Part shown: piece after piece, positions 43,754-53,240 of the stretch | Numbering within the stretch: the stretch's first letter is position 1 | Layout of the letters: every line of letters starts with the position of its first letter | Assembly: GCF_009741825.1 (NCBI RefSeq) | Contig: NZ_WPCA01000002.1 | Span: 1-64,000 of the forward strand | Direction of reading: 5' to 3' | Origin: Halapricum sp. CBA1109 | GTDB lineage: Archaea; Halobacteriota; Halobacteria; Halobacteriales; Haloarculaceae | DNA length: 64,000 nucleotides | Made by a program: the position numbers and the translations under genes | Notes under the pieces: generated by a model | Seen by the model: only the letters and a program-made list of their open reading frames with translations | What the model was told of the DNA's origin: nothing | Database searches by the model: none

Positions 43754-44008
43754 TCAGTCGTCGACGACATCGAGCACGAGGACGTCGTCGGCGTCGACGT
43801 CGAGCGCCAGCAGTTCGTGTGCGGTGACCGTCGGACGATACCCGTCGCCGGTGGCCTCGAGTAGGTCGTGGCCCCGAAGCGACCGACACTGCGGCTCGAC
43901 AGTCTGATGATCGAGGGACGCGGCGACGGCCCTCGCCGTGACCGGGTCCCCGGACTGTCGGTACAGGTCGACAAGCGTTTCGAGGACGGTGTACAGTGAC
44001 GGGGACAT
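43754..44008 (-). CDS. small winged-helix protein
   Basis: 84 residues: TVLETLVDLYRQSGDPVTARAVAASLDHQTVEPQCRSLRGHDLLE is a compact HTH. An acidic C-terminal tail (DVDADDVLVLDVVDD) follows. It is likely a DNA-binding regulator. It is transcribed in the direction of the preceding regulator with a 77-base gap. Confidence 0.72.
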   Translation of the reverse strand: MSPSLYTVLETLVDLYRQSGDPVTARAVAASLDHQTVEPQCRSLRGHDLLEATGDGYRPTVTAHELLALDVDADDVLVLDVVDD

Positions 44009-44233
44009 ACGTGAGTCGTGGGGGTGCCGAGGACGGTCGCCGATGTGGAGAGTGTTCGTGGCCGACCGAATAGGACTTACTCACCGCCGCGAGACCGTGT
44101 TACTTCGGCCTCACGCGTCGTCTTCCCGTGGCGTAACCCGGTCACGCCGGCCTCAGATCAACACTATACGCTCCGGCGACGACTTGGTAACTAGAGGTAA
44201 CCGAACTCGGGCGCGGAGCCCGGAGACACAACA

Positions 44234-44662
44234 ATGGCTGACGTAAGCATCATCAACGGACTCGCAGGTGGATTGCTCGCAACTATCGTTATGACCGTGT
44301 TTATGATGGCTCTCGGCGACGACTCGCCGCCACCGACGGCCGCGCTCTGGGCGAAATACGTGGGCGACGGTCCCCCCGAGGAGTATATGATGCAGGGGAT
44401 GGCGCTGCACATACTGTACGGGATCAGCGCCGGCGCTGCGTTCGCGGTGTTGTTCACGGTGCTCGAATTCGGACTCTCGGTGGTGACGGCGGTCGGTCTC
44501 GGACTCGGGTACGGGGTCGTCCTGACGGTGGTCGGTGCCGTGTTCTGGATGAACGTCGTCCTCGATATGGACCCGGACCCGGCGATGGTCGGTACGTTCG
44601 CGCTGTTCCATCTCGTCTACGGGGCCGTGCTCGGCGGTTGGATCTCGCAGGGACTGCTGTGA
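44234..44662 (+). CDS. four-span membrane protein
   Basis: 142 residues with hydrophobic segments LAGGLLATIVMTVFMMALG, ALHILYGISAGAAFAVLFTVLEF, VTAVGLGLGYGVVLTVVGAVFWM and FALFHLVYGAVLGGWISQG. The short periplasmic loop is Pro-rich (DDSPPPTAALWAKYVGDGPPEEY). No family name recognised. Probably standalone. Confidence 0.75.
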   Translation: MADVSIINGLAGGLLATIVMTVFMMALGDDSPPPTAALWAKYVGDGPPEEYMMQGMALHILYGISAGAAFAVLFTVLEFGLSVVTAVGLGLGYGVVLTVVGAVFWMNVVLDMDPDPAMVGTFALFHLVYGAVLGGWISQGLL

Positions 44663-44714
44663 TCGGGACTCGACGGCTTGTCCGCGGCTAACGCCGGTGT
44701 TACCGCACTTATTG

Positions 44715-44891
44715 ATGATGACGGCCCTCCGCGCCGACGGGACGATTTGGAACCCCGCGGCGGGCGAGAGCGAGGAGGGGCGGGCACTCGACCGGATGCC
44801 TGCGCGGCGGTTGTTCGCGTTCGCCTGGCAGGACGACCACGGGCCGGACGCGCTCTACCGGCCCGAGAGTGATGTTTTACTGATAGGTTAG
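44715..44891 (+). pseudogene. short DUF3179-like C-terminal remnant
   Basis: About 58 residues: MMTALRADGTIWNPAAGESE then RRLFAFAWQDDHGPDALYRPE. It looks like the tail of a larger protein, perhaps DUF3179, with the N-terminal part missing. The gene start and product are uncertain. It could also be a genuine small protein, since a TATA-like CTTATTGA precedes it. Confidence 0.35.
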
Positions 44892-44927
44892 CTCGGTTTC
44901 AAGGAGACAGTCCGTGACAGTCCTGCT

Positions 44928-46394
44928 ATGGACGAGTTCGACTTTCTGGTCATCGGCTCCGGATCCGGCCTAGACGTGGCGAACGTCGCGACGAACCGAG
45001 GGCAGTCGGTCGCCGTCGTCGAGAAGGGGCACCTCGGCGGGACCTGTCTCAACCGCGGGTGCATCCCATCGAAACTGCTACTGTATCACGCGGACGTGCT
45101 GGAGACGGTCGAGCGCGCCGGGGAGTTCGACATCGACGCGACCGTCGAGAGCGTCGACTTCGCCGAGATCGTCCGCGAGGTCAACGAGGAAGTCAACAGC
45201 GACGCCGAGTCCATCCGGCGCGGACTGACCGCCTCGCCCGACCACGAACTGTACGACGGCGAGGCTCGCTTCGTCGACGACCGGACAGTCGAAGTCTCGG
45301 GCGGCGCGGACGACGGGGCCCGTCTCCGGGCCGAAACCGTCCTGATCGCGGCCGGGACGCGGCCGGCGGTCCCGGACGTCGACGGTATCGAGTCCGTCGA
45401 CTATCTGACCAGCACGGAGGCGTTGCAGTTAGAGACGCCGCCAGAGCACCTCCTGATCGTCGGCGGGGGCTACATCGCCGCCGAACTCGGGCACTTCTTC
45501 GGGACCTTCGGGAGCGACGTGACCATCGTCGGCCGGCGACCGAACCTCCTGCCCGAGGCCGACGAGGAGGTGGCGGCGGCGTTTACCGACCGCTACGCCG
45601 ACCGGTTCACCGTCCACACCGGGCACGCGGCCACGGCCGTCTCCCAAGACGGCGACGAGATTACGCTCGAGGCACAGCCCTACGAGTACGGGGACAGCGG
45701 GGGCGTCGGCGATGCCGAGGCCGGCGAGAGCGCAGGCATCGTCGAGGGCGCGGACGGCGTACGCGCTACCGGCGACGCACTGCTCGTCGCGGCTGGACGG
45801 GTCTCCAACGCCGACACGCTGAACCTCGAAGCGACGGGTGTCGAGACCGACGAGCGCGGTTTCGTCGAGACCGACGGGTACCTGCGGACGGACGCCGACG
45901 GCGTCTGGGCGCTGGGCGACATCGTCGGCGAGTACCTGCTCAAACACAGCGCCAACCACGAAGCCAAGGCGGCGGTCCGGAACATCTTTGGCGACGACCC
46001 ACAGCCCGTCGACTACAGCGCGATGCCGTTTGCCGTCTTTGCCTCGCCCGAAGTGGCCGGCGTCGGCGCGAAGGAAGCGGACCTGCGAGCGGCCAGTGAA
46101 GAGTACGCCACGAACACCTACCGATACGAGGACACCGCCCGCGGCGACGCGATGAAAGCCGAGGGCTTCGTGAAGGCCATCGTCGACCTCGACGGCGAGA
46201 TCCGCGGCTGTCACGTGATCGGCCCCGACGCCTCGACGCTGATACAAGAGGTCGTCGTCGCGATGAGGTCCGGGACGGGTTCGGTCCAGGACATCCGGAA
46301 CGCCGTCCACATCCACCCGGCGCTGCCCGAAGTCGTCGACCGGGCGTTCTCCGGGCAGTTCAGCCGCGGCGGGACCCACGAACACCGCCACTGA
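44928..46394 (+). CDS. dihydrolipoyl dehydrogenase-like flavoprotein
   Basis: 488 residues. FAD loop VIGSGSGLDVANVATNRG; redox pair CLNRGCIPSK at residues 44-53; NAD loop LLIVGGGYIAAELG; His-Pro pair in VHIHPALPEV. It has a Gly/Glu insert around residue 255 (about 25 residues, YGDSGGVGDAEAGE), longer than relatives. No 2-oxo acid dehydrogenase genes adjoin. A role with another redox partner is possible. It is a paralogue of the 41173 protein in this window. Confidence 0.88.
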   Translation: MDEFDFLVIGSGSGLDVANVATNRGQSVAVVEKGHLGGTCLNRGCIPSKLLLYHADVLETVERAGEFDIDATVESVDFAEIVREVNEEVNSDAESIRRGLTASPDHELYDGEARFVDDRTVEVSGGADDGARLRAETVLIAAGTRPAVPDVDGIESVDYLTSTEALQLETPPEHLLIVGGGYIAAELGHFFGTFGSDVTIVGRRPNLLPEADEEVAAAFTDRYADRFTVHTGHAATAVSQDGDEITLEAQPYEYGDSGGVGDAEAGESAGIVEGADGVRATGDALLVAAGRVSNADTLNLEATGVETDERGFVETDGYLRTDADGVWALGDIVGEYLLKHSANHEAKAAVRNIFGDDPQPVDYSAMPFAVFASPEVAGVGAKEADLRAASEEYATNTYRYEDTARGDAMKAEGFVKAIVDLDGEIRGCHVIGPDASTLIQEVVVAMRSGTGSVQDIRNAVHIHPALPEVVDRAFSGQFSRGGTHEHRH

Positions 46395-46553
46395 TCGTCC
46401 TGCCGCGCTCCGCGTGACGGGTCGGGACGACCGGGGACCCGCCGTCCGCGTGACTCACTGGCGAGTGATGGAACTACTCGTAACACGACTGTCACCGGCT
46501 TACGTTGACGTTCGCGCGGCCTTATCCCCCTGACCCGGCTACAGAGGAGTGGA

Positions 46554-46910
46554 ATGACCAAAGCAGCAGTCGTAATCCTCGCCGGTACGGAATCGCACGC
46601 GGACCACGGTCGCCTCGCCAACGGCCTCGAAGCGGCCAAGGAGTTCGCCGAGACCGAAGGCGACGAACTCGAACTGATCTTCGACGGCGCCGGGACACAG
46701 TGGATCCCGGAGCTCGAGGACGAGGACAGCGACTACCACGAGCTCTACCGGACGGTCAAGGCCGACTCCTCGGTCTGTGACTTCTGTTCGGGTGCCTTCG
46801 GCGTGACGGACGCCGTCGCCGACTCGGGCGTCCAACTGGTGGACGACCACGACGGCCACCCGAGCATCCGCTCGCTCGTCGACGACGACTACGAGATCAT
46901 CACGTTCTAG
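46554..46910 (+). CDS. DsrE-family protein
   Basis: 118 residues: AVVILAGTESHADHGRLANGLEAAKEFAE, LIFDGAGTQWIPELED and SVCDFCSGAFGVTDAVADSG. The fold and the Cys-x2-Cys near residue 77 match DsrE/DsrF-like sulfur-relay proteins. It may move sulfur or bind thiols. Alone, with a 150-base upstream gap. Confidence 0.85.
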   Translation: MTKAAVVILAGTESHADHGRLANGLEAAKEFAETEGDELELIFDGAGTQWIPELEDEDSDYHELYRTVKADSSVCDFCSGAFGVTDAVADSGVQLVDDHDGHPSIRSLVDDDYEIITF

Positions 46911-47057
46911 CCGGACGACCCGGAGCGAGGCCGGTCGAGCGGGAACGGCCGCAACCACCGCGGGTTTCTGGCTTCGCTGTGTCGCGTTCACCCGCCTGCC
47001 GTGTTCGAGCCGGATGGCGGCGGTGATCGTTGCAACCCCCGCGTTCGGGACGACACG

Positions 47058-47752
47058 TCATTCACCGATAGAGATGTCCGCCTCCTCACCGGGCAACCGC
47101 GGGGCGAGAACCTCGACCAGCGAATCCATATCGCGCGTCTGGTACCACGCTGTTCCCGGACCGGTGAACTCGAAGACGAGTCCCTCACCGCTCAGTAGCG
47201 TCGATTTGAGGTCACCGACCCGGCGAGTCGAATACTCGATTTCGTCGTCCCAAGCGATCAGGTGTTCGTTGTCCAGAACGTACGACTCGCCGCAGCCAAC
47301 TCGAGTTTTTCGAGGCCGCCGTACGCGTCGATGAACACCGTCCCGGTGCCTTTTAACGCAAGCGGGGTCAAGCCGGCTTCTCCCAGCACTGACTTGAGGC
47401 CGCCTATCTCGGAATCGATGTCGATACCATCTGTTCCCGCGATGAACGCACCGTCGGTGGAGTACAGCGTCTCACCCTCTAGCTCGTGGGACATAATGTC
47501 CCCGGGCGTCGGGGGCGCGAGGGTCACAGTTCCCGGCCCATCTTCGGCAGTGAACTCGTTGGTGAACATCGATTCACCGCCGAGCATCGACTTTGCGGAA
47601 CTGAGAAGGCCGTCGCGGCTCGTTCCGGTGTCTATCGAGATAGTCGTCGAGTGACCGACCATCGCGCCGGGTTCGGCAACGATCGATTCGCCACGGTCTA
47701 GTGTTATTTGTAGGTGAGTGTACGACGGTCGGTGTGAGAACTCGTAGTCCAT
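47058..47752 (-). CDS. AIM24/TIGR00266-family protein (frameshifted)
   Basis: The N-terminal frame has MDYEFSHRPSYTHLQITLDRGE, VAEPGAMVGHS, GGESMFTNEF and GTVFIDAYGGLEKLELAA. At about 47294-47300 one G seems lost; the next frame continues GESYVLDNEHLIAWDDEIEYS, EGLVFEFTGPGTAWYQTRD to the TGA at 47058. The join is about 231 residues, normal for the family. Family function is unsettled. A 47-residue membrane protein gene ends 20 bases upstream and is probably co-transcribed. Confidence 0.83.
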
Positions 47753-47772
47753 TGGTGGGTAGTCGGTGTCGG

Positions 47773-47916
47773 TCAGTCAGCGGCGGGGCGTTCCTGTTCG
47801 GCGGTGAACGCTCGTTCGTCTGTGCTGTCGGAAGCGTTACGCCATCTGGAGAGGCTGTACGCTGCGACGACTGCCACGGCCGTGACACCTGCAACGTACG
47901 TTCTGTTGAGTTTCAT
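47773..47916 (-). CDS. 47-residue single-span membrane protein
   Basis: MKLNRTYVAGVTAVAVVAAY then SLSRWRNASDSTDERAF and an acidic end. One membrane segment with a short basic start. It ends 20 bases before the AIM24-family gene, so an operon is likely. Codon use is native. No family recognised. Confidence 0.55.
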   Translation of the reverse strand: MKLNRTYVAGVTAVAVVAAYSLSRWRNASDSTDERAFTAEQERPAAD

Positions 47917-47958
47917 CTACGACCGAGACAACGTACCGAAGGGGAATAAAACGGGAAT

Positions 47959-47983
47959 CAGTGTTTCAGACGGAGAAACACTG
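47959..47983. repeat. perfect 9-base inverted repeat
   Basis: CAGTGTTTC and GAAACACTG flank a 7-base spacer in the gap between the minus-strand membrane peptide and plus-strand genes. It could be a regulator site for either side, or a transcript hairpin. Confidence 0.5.
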
Positions 47984-48022
47984 CTGAGGGATGGGTGGAG
48001 TAGCCCCACGGGTGTGTCATAG

Positions 48023-48139
48023 ATGCTGTCAAGTGTGGGCGAGATTACTGCCGAGGAGTCGACCGTGTACGCCGAGAGTACCGGTGAAGGGAACCGCACG
48101 TGGGGCGACGACCGCGACAACAATCGCTCCTCTCAGTAG
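48023..48139 (+). CDS. possible 38-residue acidic peptide
   Basis: ATG at 48023 reads MLSSVGEITAEESTVYAEST then GEGNRTWGDDRDNNRSSQ. Acidic composition fits halophilic proteins, and a stop codon sits directly upstream of the ATG. No family or motif. Weak call. Confidence 0.3.
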   Translation: MLSSVGEITAEESTVYAESTGEGNRTWGDDRDNNRSSQ

Positions 48140-48219
48140 CTACTGCGTGGCGGTACGTAGCTCGAACAGTGTTCTCCCGTGGTATTAATGTGGCTCACGA
48201 CAATCAAACGAGTGTTCGT

Positions 48220-50372
48220 ATGAGCGAGAGCCGCGGGAGGCCTGAGCTCGAAGTGCTGGTGGTCACGGAGGACCGGTCGTTCGGCAGTGGGGTGGTTGAT
48301 GCGATCGAAAGAACGGAAGGTGCGCCGAGCGGGGTGCGGGTCGAACCAGCGGTCGAGGAGGCGATACAGCGCGACACCAGCAGCCTCGGCGGGGCTGTTG
48401 TTGACGGGCAGATAGCCGAGCCGGTAGCCGTCATCGAACGGTTCATCGAAGAGGCGGGTCTGCCGGTTGTCGTCCTCAGTGAGTCGGGCTGGGACGACGA
48501 GACGATTGCCCGCGTCATCGAGGCGGGAGCGACCGACGTGTTTCCCCGGACGACAGCGAACGCACAGTACGAATCGCCGTCGAACGGCTCGTTACCGATA
48601 GCTCCCCCGCGAATACGCAAAAGGGAGGGTCGCCTTATGGGGAGGCATATGAGGCGCTGTTCGAGAAAATCTCCGAGGGGTTAGTCGTCCACGAGCCCGA
48701 AACCGGCGTGATCGTGGACGTGAACGAGCGATTCTGCGAGATGAACGGGTACGAGCAGTCGGAACTGATCGGTGAACCGATCGGGATCGTGATGACTGAC
48801 GACGAGGCCTACGGACCCCAAGCAGCCACGGAGATGATGCAGCAGGCGCGCACAGAGGGGCCACAGCGGTTCGAGTGGCGCAATCGGCGCAGAGATGGAA
48901 AAACGTTTCCGGTAGAAGTCGATCTGACGGTGATCGAACTGGATGGTGAGGAACGGGTCCTCGCGAGCGTCCAAGATATCACCGAGCGAAAGCGCAGGGA
49001 GCAGGAGTACGAACAGATCTTCAACGGGGTCGAAGATCCGATAGCGGTGTTCGATCCCGATACCGGCGACATCACGGAGGTCAACGAGCCGTATCGTGAT
49101 ATGATCGGATACGACGACCTCGAGACGATTCAAGAATTGGGTATCGAGGGGATGAGCCCAAGCGAAGGGGAGTACACCGCCGAGCGGGGTACGGCACTCA
49201 TCCGAGAGGTGAGTACCACCAGTGAGCCGAAAACCGTCGAATGGGAAGCCGAGACGGCCGGTGGTGACCGCCGGTATCTGGATATAACGCTATCGCCGGC
49301 CGTTATCCGGGGCGAGAAACGGGTGTTGAGCATCCAGCGAGACGTCACCGAGCGAAAGCGGCGGGAACAGGAGTACGAACAGATATTCAACGGAGTCCAA
49401 GACGCGATAGCCGTGTTCGATCCGGGGACATTGGAGTTCCTCGATGCCAACGAAGCCTATCTGGAGATGTTCGATCACGAGAGCCTCGGCGAACTTCGCG
49501 AGCGAGGGGTTTCCGGACTCAGTGTCACCAAGGAAGGGTACACGGAACAGCGGGGTCGAGAGGTCCACCAACGGGTCGTAGAGAGCGACGAGCCCGAAAT
49601 AGTCGAGTGGCAGGGAGAGACCAGTAGTGGCGAACGCGTCTGGCTTGAGGTCAAGGTCGCTCCGGCCGTTATTGGTGGCGAGCAGCGTACCGTCTCGATT
49701 CAGCGGGACATCACAGAGCGCAAGCGCCGCAAACAACGGTTAGAGGTTTTCAACCGGATTTTGCGCCACAACCTCCGAAACCGCCTCGACGTGATCCAGA
49801 GCCACGCCGAAGAGTTGCAAAGCCGGACGACTGGCGACCACGCAGAGCGCATCGTCGCTGCTGTCGACGACCTAGCCGGGGTCGGGAGACGCGCACGCCA
49901 AGTCGACCAGATCTTATCAAAAGAGGATAATTTTACCGAAATAGACATCACCCAGCGGTTACGTGAGATCGTCGAGACGATGGAAGCGATAGATAGTGAC
50001 ATCGTCGTGAGGACTGACTTCCCGAAAGAAGCGCGTCTGCAAACGGACGAGGAGAGCATAACGATGGCTGTCGAGAGCGCGCTGGAGAATGCACTCGGGC
50101 ACGCAGCATCGGCGGTGGCCGTTGCCGTCGATGACAGACCGACCGAACACGTGATTACGATTGCCGACGACGGCCCCGGTATTCCGGAGGAAGAACTCAG
50201 ACCGATCGAAGCCCAGACCGAGACGCGCCTCCAGCACGGGAGAGGCCTCGGTCTCTGGCAACTCCGATGGTGTGTAGATAACCTCAACGGCGAACTGACA
50301 ATCGAAACCGACACTGGCACAACCGTCCGCATTACGGTTCCCAAACGACGCAATCCGGGTCAGTCAGTCTGA
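48220..50372 (+). CDS. multi-PAS sensor histidine kinase (frameshifted)
   Basis: From MSESRGRPELEVLVVTEDRS a degenerate receiver domain runs to about residue 118. At about 48571 a base seems lost: the next frame reads IAVERLVTDSSPANTQKG, then three PAS domains in tandem (each ending in an ITERKRREQEYEQIFNGV-type linker), HisKA with His in RILRHNLRNRLD, and HATPase with DDGPGIPEEE and GRGLGLWQLRW. The joined protein is about 717 residues. Two PAS copies are near duplicates, so recent internal duplication is likely. Signal unknown. Confidence 0.85.
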
Positions 50373-50946
50373 CAGCACCCCGGCCTCGATTTCGCAAGAC
50401 AATAGCAGACCGGCTATGACTATCACGATGCGCAAAATCAGGTTTGGACCGAATACCTGCACTTCGAGTTTCCCCGATATCCTGACCGGAAAGAGCATTC
50501 GTCTTTAGATAAGACTCACATCCCGGTTGCGTAGCGGTAGCGAGCGTCTCCTGTAAGATCGGTCGTTGCTGGTGGATCTTCTGTACGTCGTCGATCAGTC
50601 GCTCCAACGGCGGCGGTGGCGAGTATCCGAGGTACTCACCGAGTTCGTGGAGGATGAGCCGAGCGTGCGACCGGAAGGTCGCCGCCCAGCGTTCCGGCGG
50701 AAACACGATCACATCGTCAGCCTGCTCCTCGTGGCGGGCCTGGAACTCATCAGCGAGGAACTCGTGCAACCGCAACACCGTTCCATCAGTGATCATCACG
50801 TCTCGGAGCCGGTCGATATCAGCGTCAACAGCGTCAGGAACAGCGACCTCGCCGAGCGCGGTCTCGGGAGTTCGCACGGCGTAGGTCTCAGGGGGTCCAG
50901 TGCTTCCATCAGATTCGTTCGTATGGGTGTCGGTCAAGGAATCCAT
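50332..50946 (-). CDS. hypothetical acidic protein
   Basis: 204 residues from MDSLTDTHTNES. The middle has ADIDRLRDVMITDGTVLRLH, EFLADEFQARHEEQADDVIVFPPERWAATFR and LERLIDDVQKIHQQRPIL. The last 60 residues are Arg/Ser-rich and overlap the kinase 3' end by 41 bases, so the true stop or frame may be earlier. I recognise no family. Confidence 0.55.
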   Translation of the reverse strand: MDSLTDTHTNESDGSTGPPETYAVRTPETALGEVAVPDAVDADIDRLRDVMITDGTVLRLHEFLADEFQARHEEQADDVIVFPPERWAATFRSHARLILHELGEYLGYSPPPPLERLIDDVQKIHQQRPILQETLATATQPGCESYLKTNALSGQDIGETRSAGIRSKPDFAHRDSHSRSAIVLRNRGRGAVRLTDPDCVVWEP

Positions 50947-50993
50947 ACCCTGTTCCCACGGGTTACTTTTCAGCTCACGCAGTAGGCGGTCGT

Positions 50994-52382
50994 ATGTGGA
51001 TATCCCTCCGCACAGTACTGTCAACGGGCGGCCTCCACCAGTACAACGTGCCGGTCGTCGGCCTCGAACTGAGCCAGACGGCAGTCACCGTGATCGGTAT
51101 CGGCTTGATTCTGCTTCTCCTGGTAGGGTCGGGATTCTTCTCGTCGTCGGAGATTGCGCTGTTCTCTCTACCGTCCCACCAAGTCGATGCGATGGTCGAG
51201 CAAGGCTTGCGCGGCGCACGGGCGGTTGCGTCTCTCAAGGAGGACCCCCACCGCCTGCTCGTAACGATTCTCGTGGGGAACAATATGGTCAACATCACGA
51301 TGTCCTCGATATCGACGACGATCGTTGGCTTCTACTTCGACGCGGGCACGGCAGTTATCGTCTCGTCGCTCGGCATCACATCGGTAGTGTTGATATTCGG
51401 CGAGAGCGCACCCAAATCCTACGCTGTGGAGAACACCGAACTACACGCACGGCGTGTCGCTCGGGGGCTGAAAATCGTCGAGAAGCCACTGTGGCCGCTT
51501 ATCACCGTGTTTCACTATCTGACGGGCGTCGTGAACAGACTTACTGGCGGCAGCCCGTCCATCGAGTCGACCTACGTCAGCCGGGACGAGATTCGGAATA
51601 TGATCCAGACGGGCGAGCGCGAGGGCGTCCTCGACGAGGAGGAACACCAGCGGCTCCAACGCGCCCTGCGATTCACCAATGCCACTGCCAAGGAGGTGAT
51701 GACCCCCCGACTCGATATGGCGGCTATCTCCAGTGATGCGACCGTCGAAGCGGCAATTCGAAAATGTATCTCAAGTGGTCACGCGGACCTCCCAGTCTAC
51801 GATGGGTCGCTGGACAACGTGATCGGCGTCTTCGACATCCGTGACCTGCAGGATGCAGACTACGACACGTTCGATGACCTCGACGTAGAGGACGTGATCA
51901 CTCCGACGCTCCACATCCCCGAGTCGAAGAACGTCGACGATCTCCTCTCGGAGATGCGCGAGAAACGGATGCAGATGGCTATCGTCGTCGACGAGTTCGG
52001 TGCTACTGAGGGCCTCATCACCATAGAGGATATGACCGAGGAAATCGTCGGCGAAATACTGGCGGGTGATGAAGAGGATCCGATCGAGTTCGTCGATGAC
52101 GACACCGTCCTCGTGAACGGGGAGGTTAATATCGAGGAAATCAACGAGGCGCTCGACATTGTCCTGCCGGAAGGCGAGGAGTTCGAGAGTATCGCGGGCT
52201 TCGTCTTCAACCTCTCTGGCCGCCTCGTCGAGCAGAACGAGGAGTTCGAGTACGAGAACGTCACGCTGCGGGCCGAACAGGTCGAAAACACACGGATCCA
52301 GAAGGTCCGGGTAACCGTCGACCGTGACCTCGCCGAATCGCTCGAAGAGGAGACACCGGGAAGCGAGGGCAATTCCGAGTGA
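50994..52382 (+). CDS. CNNM/DUF21 membrane protein with CBS pair and CorC domain
   Basis: 462 residues. The DUF21 domain (residues 25-200) has SGFFSSSEIALFSLPSHQV and GESAPKSYAVEN. A CBS pair follows (EVMTPRLDMAAISSDATVE, HADLPVYDG, IVVDEFGATEGLITIEDMTEEIVGEI). The CorC/HlyC domain closes the chain (SIAGFVFNLSGRLVEQNEEFEYENVTLRAEQVENTRIQKVRV). Such proteins move or sense divalent metals, often Mg2+ or cobalt. Complete and standalone. Confidence 0.9.
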   Translation: MWISLRTVLSTGGLHQYNVPVVGLELSQTAVTVIGIGLILLLLVGSGFFSSSEIALFSLPSHQVDAMVEQGLRGARAVASLKEDPHRLLVTILVGNNMVNITMSSISTTIVGFYFDAGTAVIVSSLGITSVVLIFGESAPKSYAVENTELHARRVARGLKIVEKPLWPLITVFHYLTGVVNRLTGGSPSIESTYVSRDEIRNMIQTGEREGVLDEEEHQRLQRALRFTNATAKEVMTPRLDMAAISSDATVEAAIRKCISSGHADLPVYDGSLDNVIGVFDIRDLQDADYDTFDDLDVEDVITPTLHIPESKNVDDLLSEMREKRMQMAIVVDEFGATEGLITIEDMTEEIVGEILAGDEEDPIEFVDDDTVLVNGEVNIEEINEALDIVLPEGEEFESIAGFVFNLSGRLVEQNEEFEYENVTLRAEQVENTRIQKVRVTVDRDLAESLEEETPGSEGNSE

Positions 52383-52471
52383 CCGGCAATATCCTGAGTG
52401 TCCGAGCTACAGGACGTGGTGTTTCTGGGGGGCTGTTCAGCAGTGGAGACAAAGATTAGAGGGTCACGGCA

Positions 52472-52693
52472 CTACGCTCCCAACTTGTCCATCCGATATA
52501 TTTGACGTAGCACAGCAAATATAACGATTATAAATACGGCACCTAATACGAACCCCAATTGACCTGCGTAGGGAATATCGAATGGTGAAAGTCGTGACCC
52601 GACGATTTGTCCTGAACGGATCATTGCTATACTCAACCCTAAGATCAGAATAGATTTCACAATGAAATCAGAGACCGTCGATCTGTTCACCAT
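52472..52693 (-). CDS. small two-span membrane protein in AT-rich region
   Basis: 73 residues from the ATG at 52693 (MVNRSTVSDFIVKSIL). Two hydrophobic segments: ILILGLSIAMIRSGQIV and LGFVLGAVFIIVIFAVLRQIY. A longer start at 52831 is possible. Codon use is AT-richer than neighbours, suggesting recent transfer. No family recognised. Confidence 0.55.
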   Translation of the reverse strand: MVNRSTVSDFIVKSILILGLSIAMIRSGQIVGSRLSPFDIPYAGQLGFVLGAVFIIVIFAVLRQIYRMDKLGA

Positions 52694-52749
52694 ACCGCGA
52701 TTTATTTTCGAACAGTGATATATGTACCCCAGATATATCGAGTAACAAT

Positions 52750-52827
52750 CATCTGTACTGAGCGGCTTTTTTACCCCAAAATCAAAAAACACCGCAATGT
52801 GAGGTGTAGGTTCGGCCAGTACAGATG
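52750..52827. repeat. 11-base perfect inverted repeat pair 56 bases apart
   Basis: CATCTGTACTG at 52750-52760 and its exact complement CAGTACAGATG at 52817-52827 bracket an AT-rich stretch containing a T6 run. They may be binding sites or the ends of a very small inserted piece. Confidence 0.45.
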
Positions 52828-52928
52828 TCATATTTATTGACAGATACAGGAGTTGAAACTGGTCGTCTCAATGCATACGGCTCACACCGTGGACCCAAAC
52901 GTTTACTGTTCCGAGTTTCGTAACTCTA

Positions 52929-53240
52929 TTGTCGATTACACCTGCGCTGGTGGCTGTACTGAGCCACCGAGACGAATACCCCGTCATCGACCGCGTCCTC
53001 GAAGAGCACGGCCTGCTGACCTTCGCTCTCGCACACGACCTCGTGATGGATCACAACGATGGGGACGTTCCGATACGCCAGATCAGTGACCTCACAGGTC
53101 TCTCCTCCGGGATGACCTACGATCTCGTCGACGCGATCTACGCGATTCGAGACTTTGATACGACTGCGTCCAGCCCAGAGACGTACACCCCATCCAACGT
53201 CGACAGTGATCAGTACGACGTCGACGTGACTGAGGAATGA
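52929..53240 (+). CDS. winged-helix protein upstream of a PIN-type toxin
   Basis: About 103 residues from a TTG at 52929 (start uncertain). DNA-binding helices are suggested by HGLLTFALAHDLVMDHNDGDVPIRQISDLTGLSSGMTYDLVDAIYAI. The tail is acidic. It overlaps the next gene by 4 bases, the layout of an antitoxin before its toxin. Antitoxin role is inferred. Confidence 0.6.
   Translation: MSITPALVAVLSHRDEYPVIDRVLEEHGLLTFALAHDLVMDHNDGDVPIRQISDLTGLSSGMTYDLVDAIYAIRDFDTTASSPETYTPSNVDSDQYDVDVTEE

Noticed and set aside
47917-48123. 68-residue minus-strand reading over the 9-base hairpin
   Set aside because: Ser/Pro-rich, not acidic, and runs through the hairpin; the short plus-strand peptide is the better, though weak, reading.
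52853-53089. Alternative plus-strand frame beginning MHTAHTVDPN upstream of the PIN unit
   Set aside because: Becomes Arg/Pro-rich where the other frame has a clear HTH; at most its first residues could belong to the gene through a frame change.
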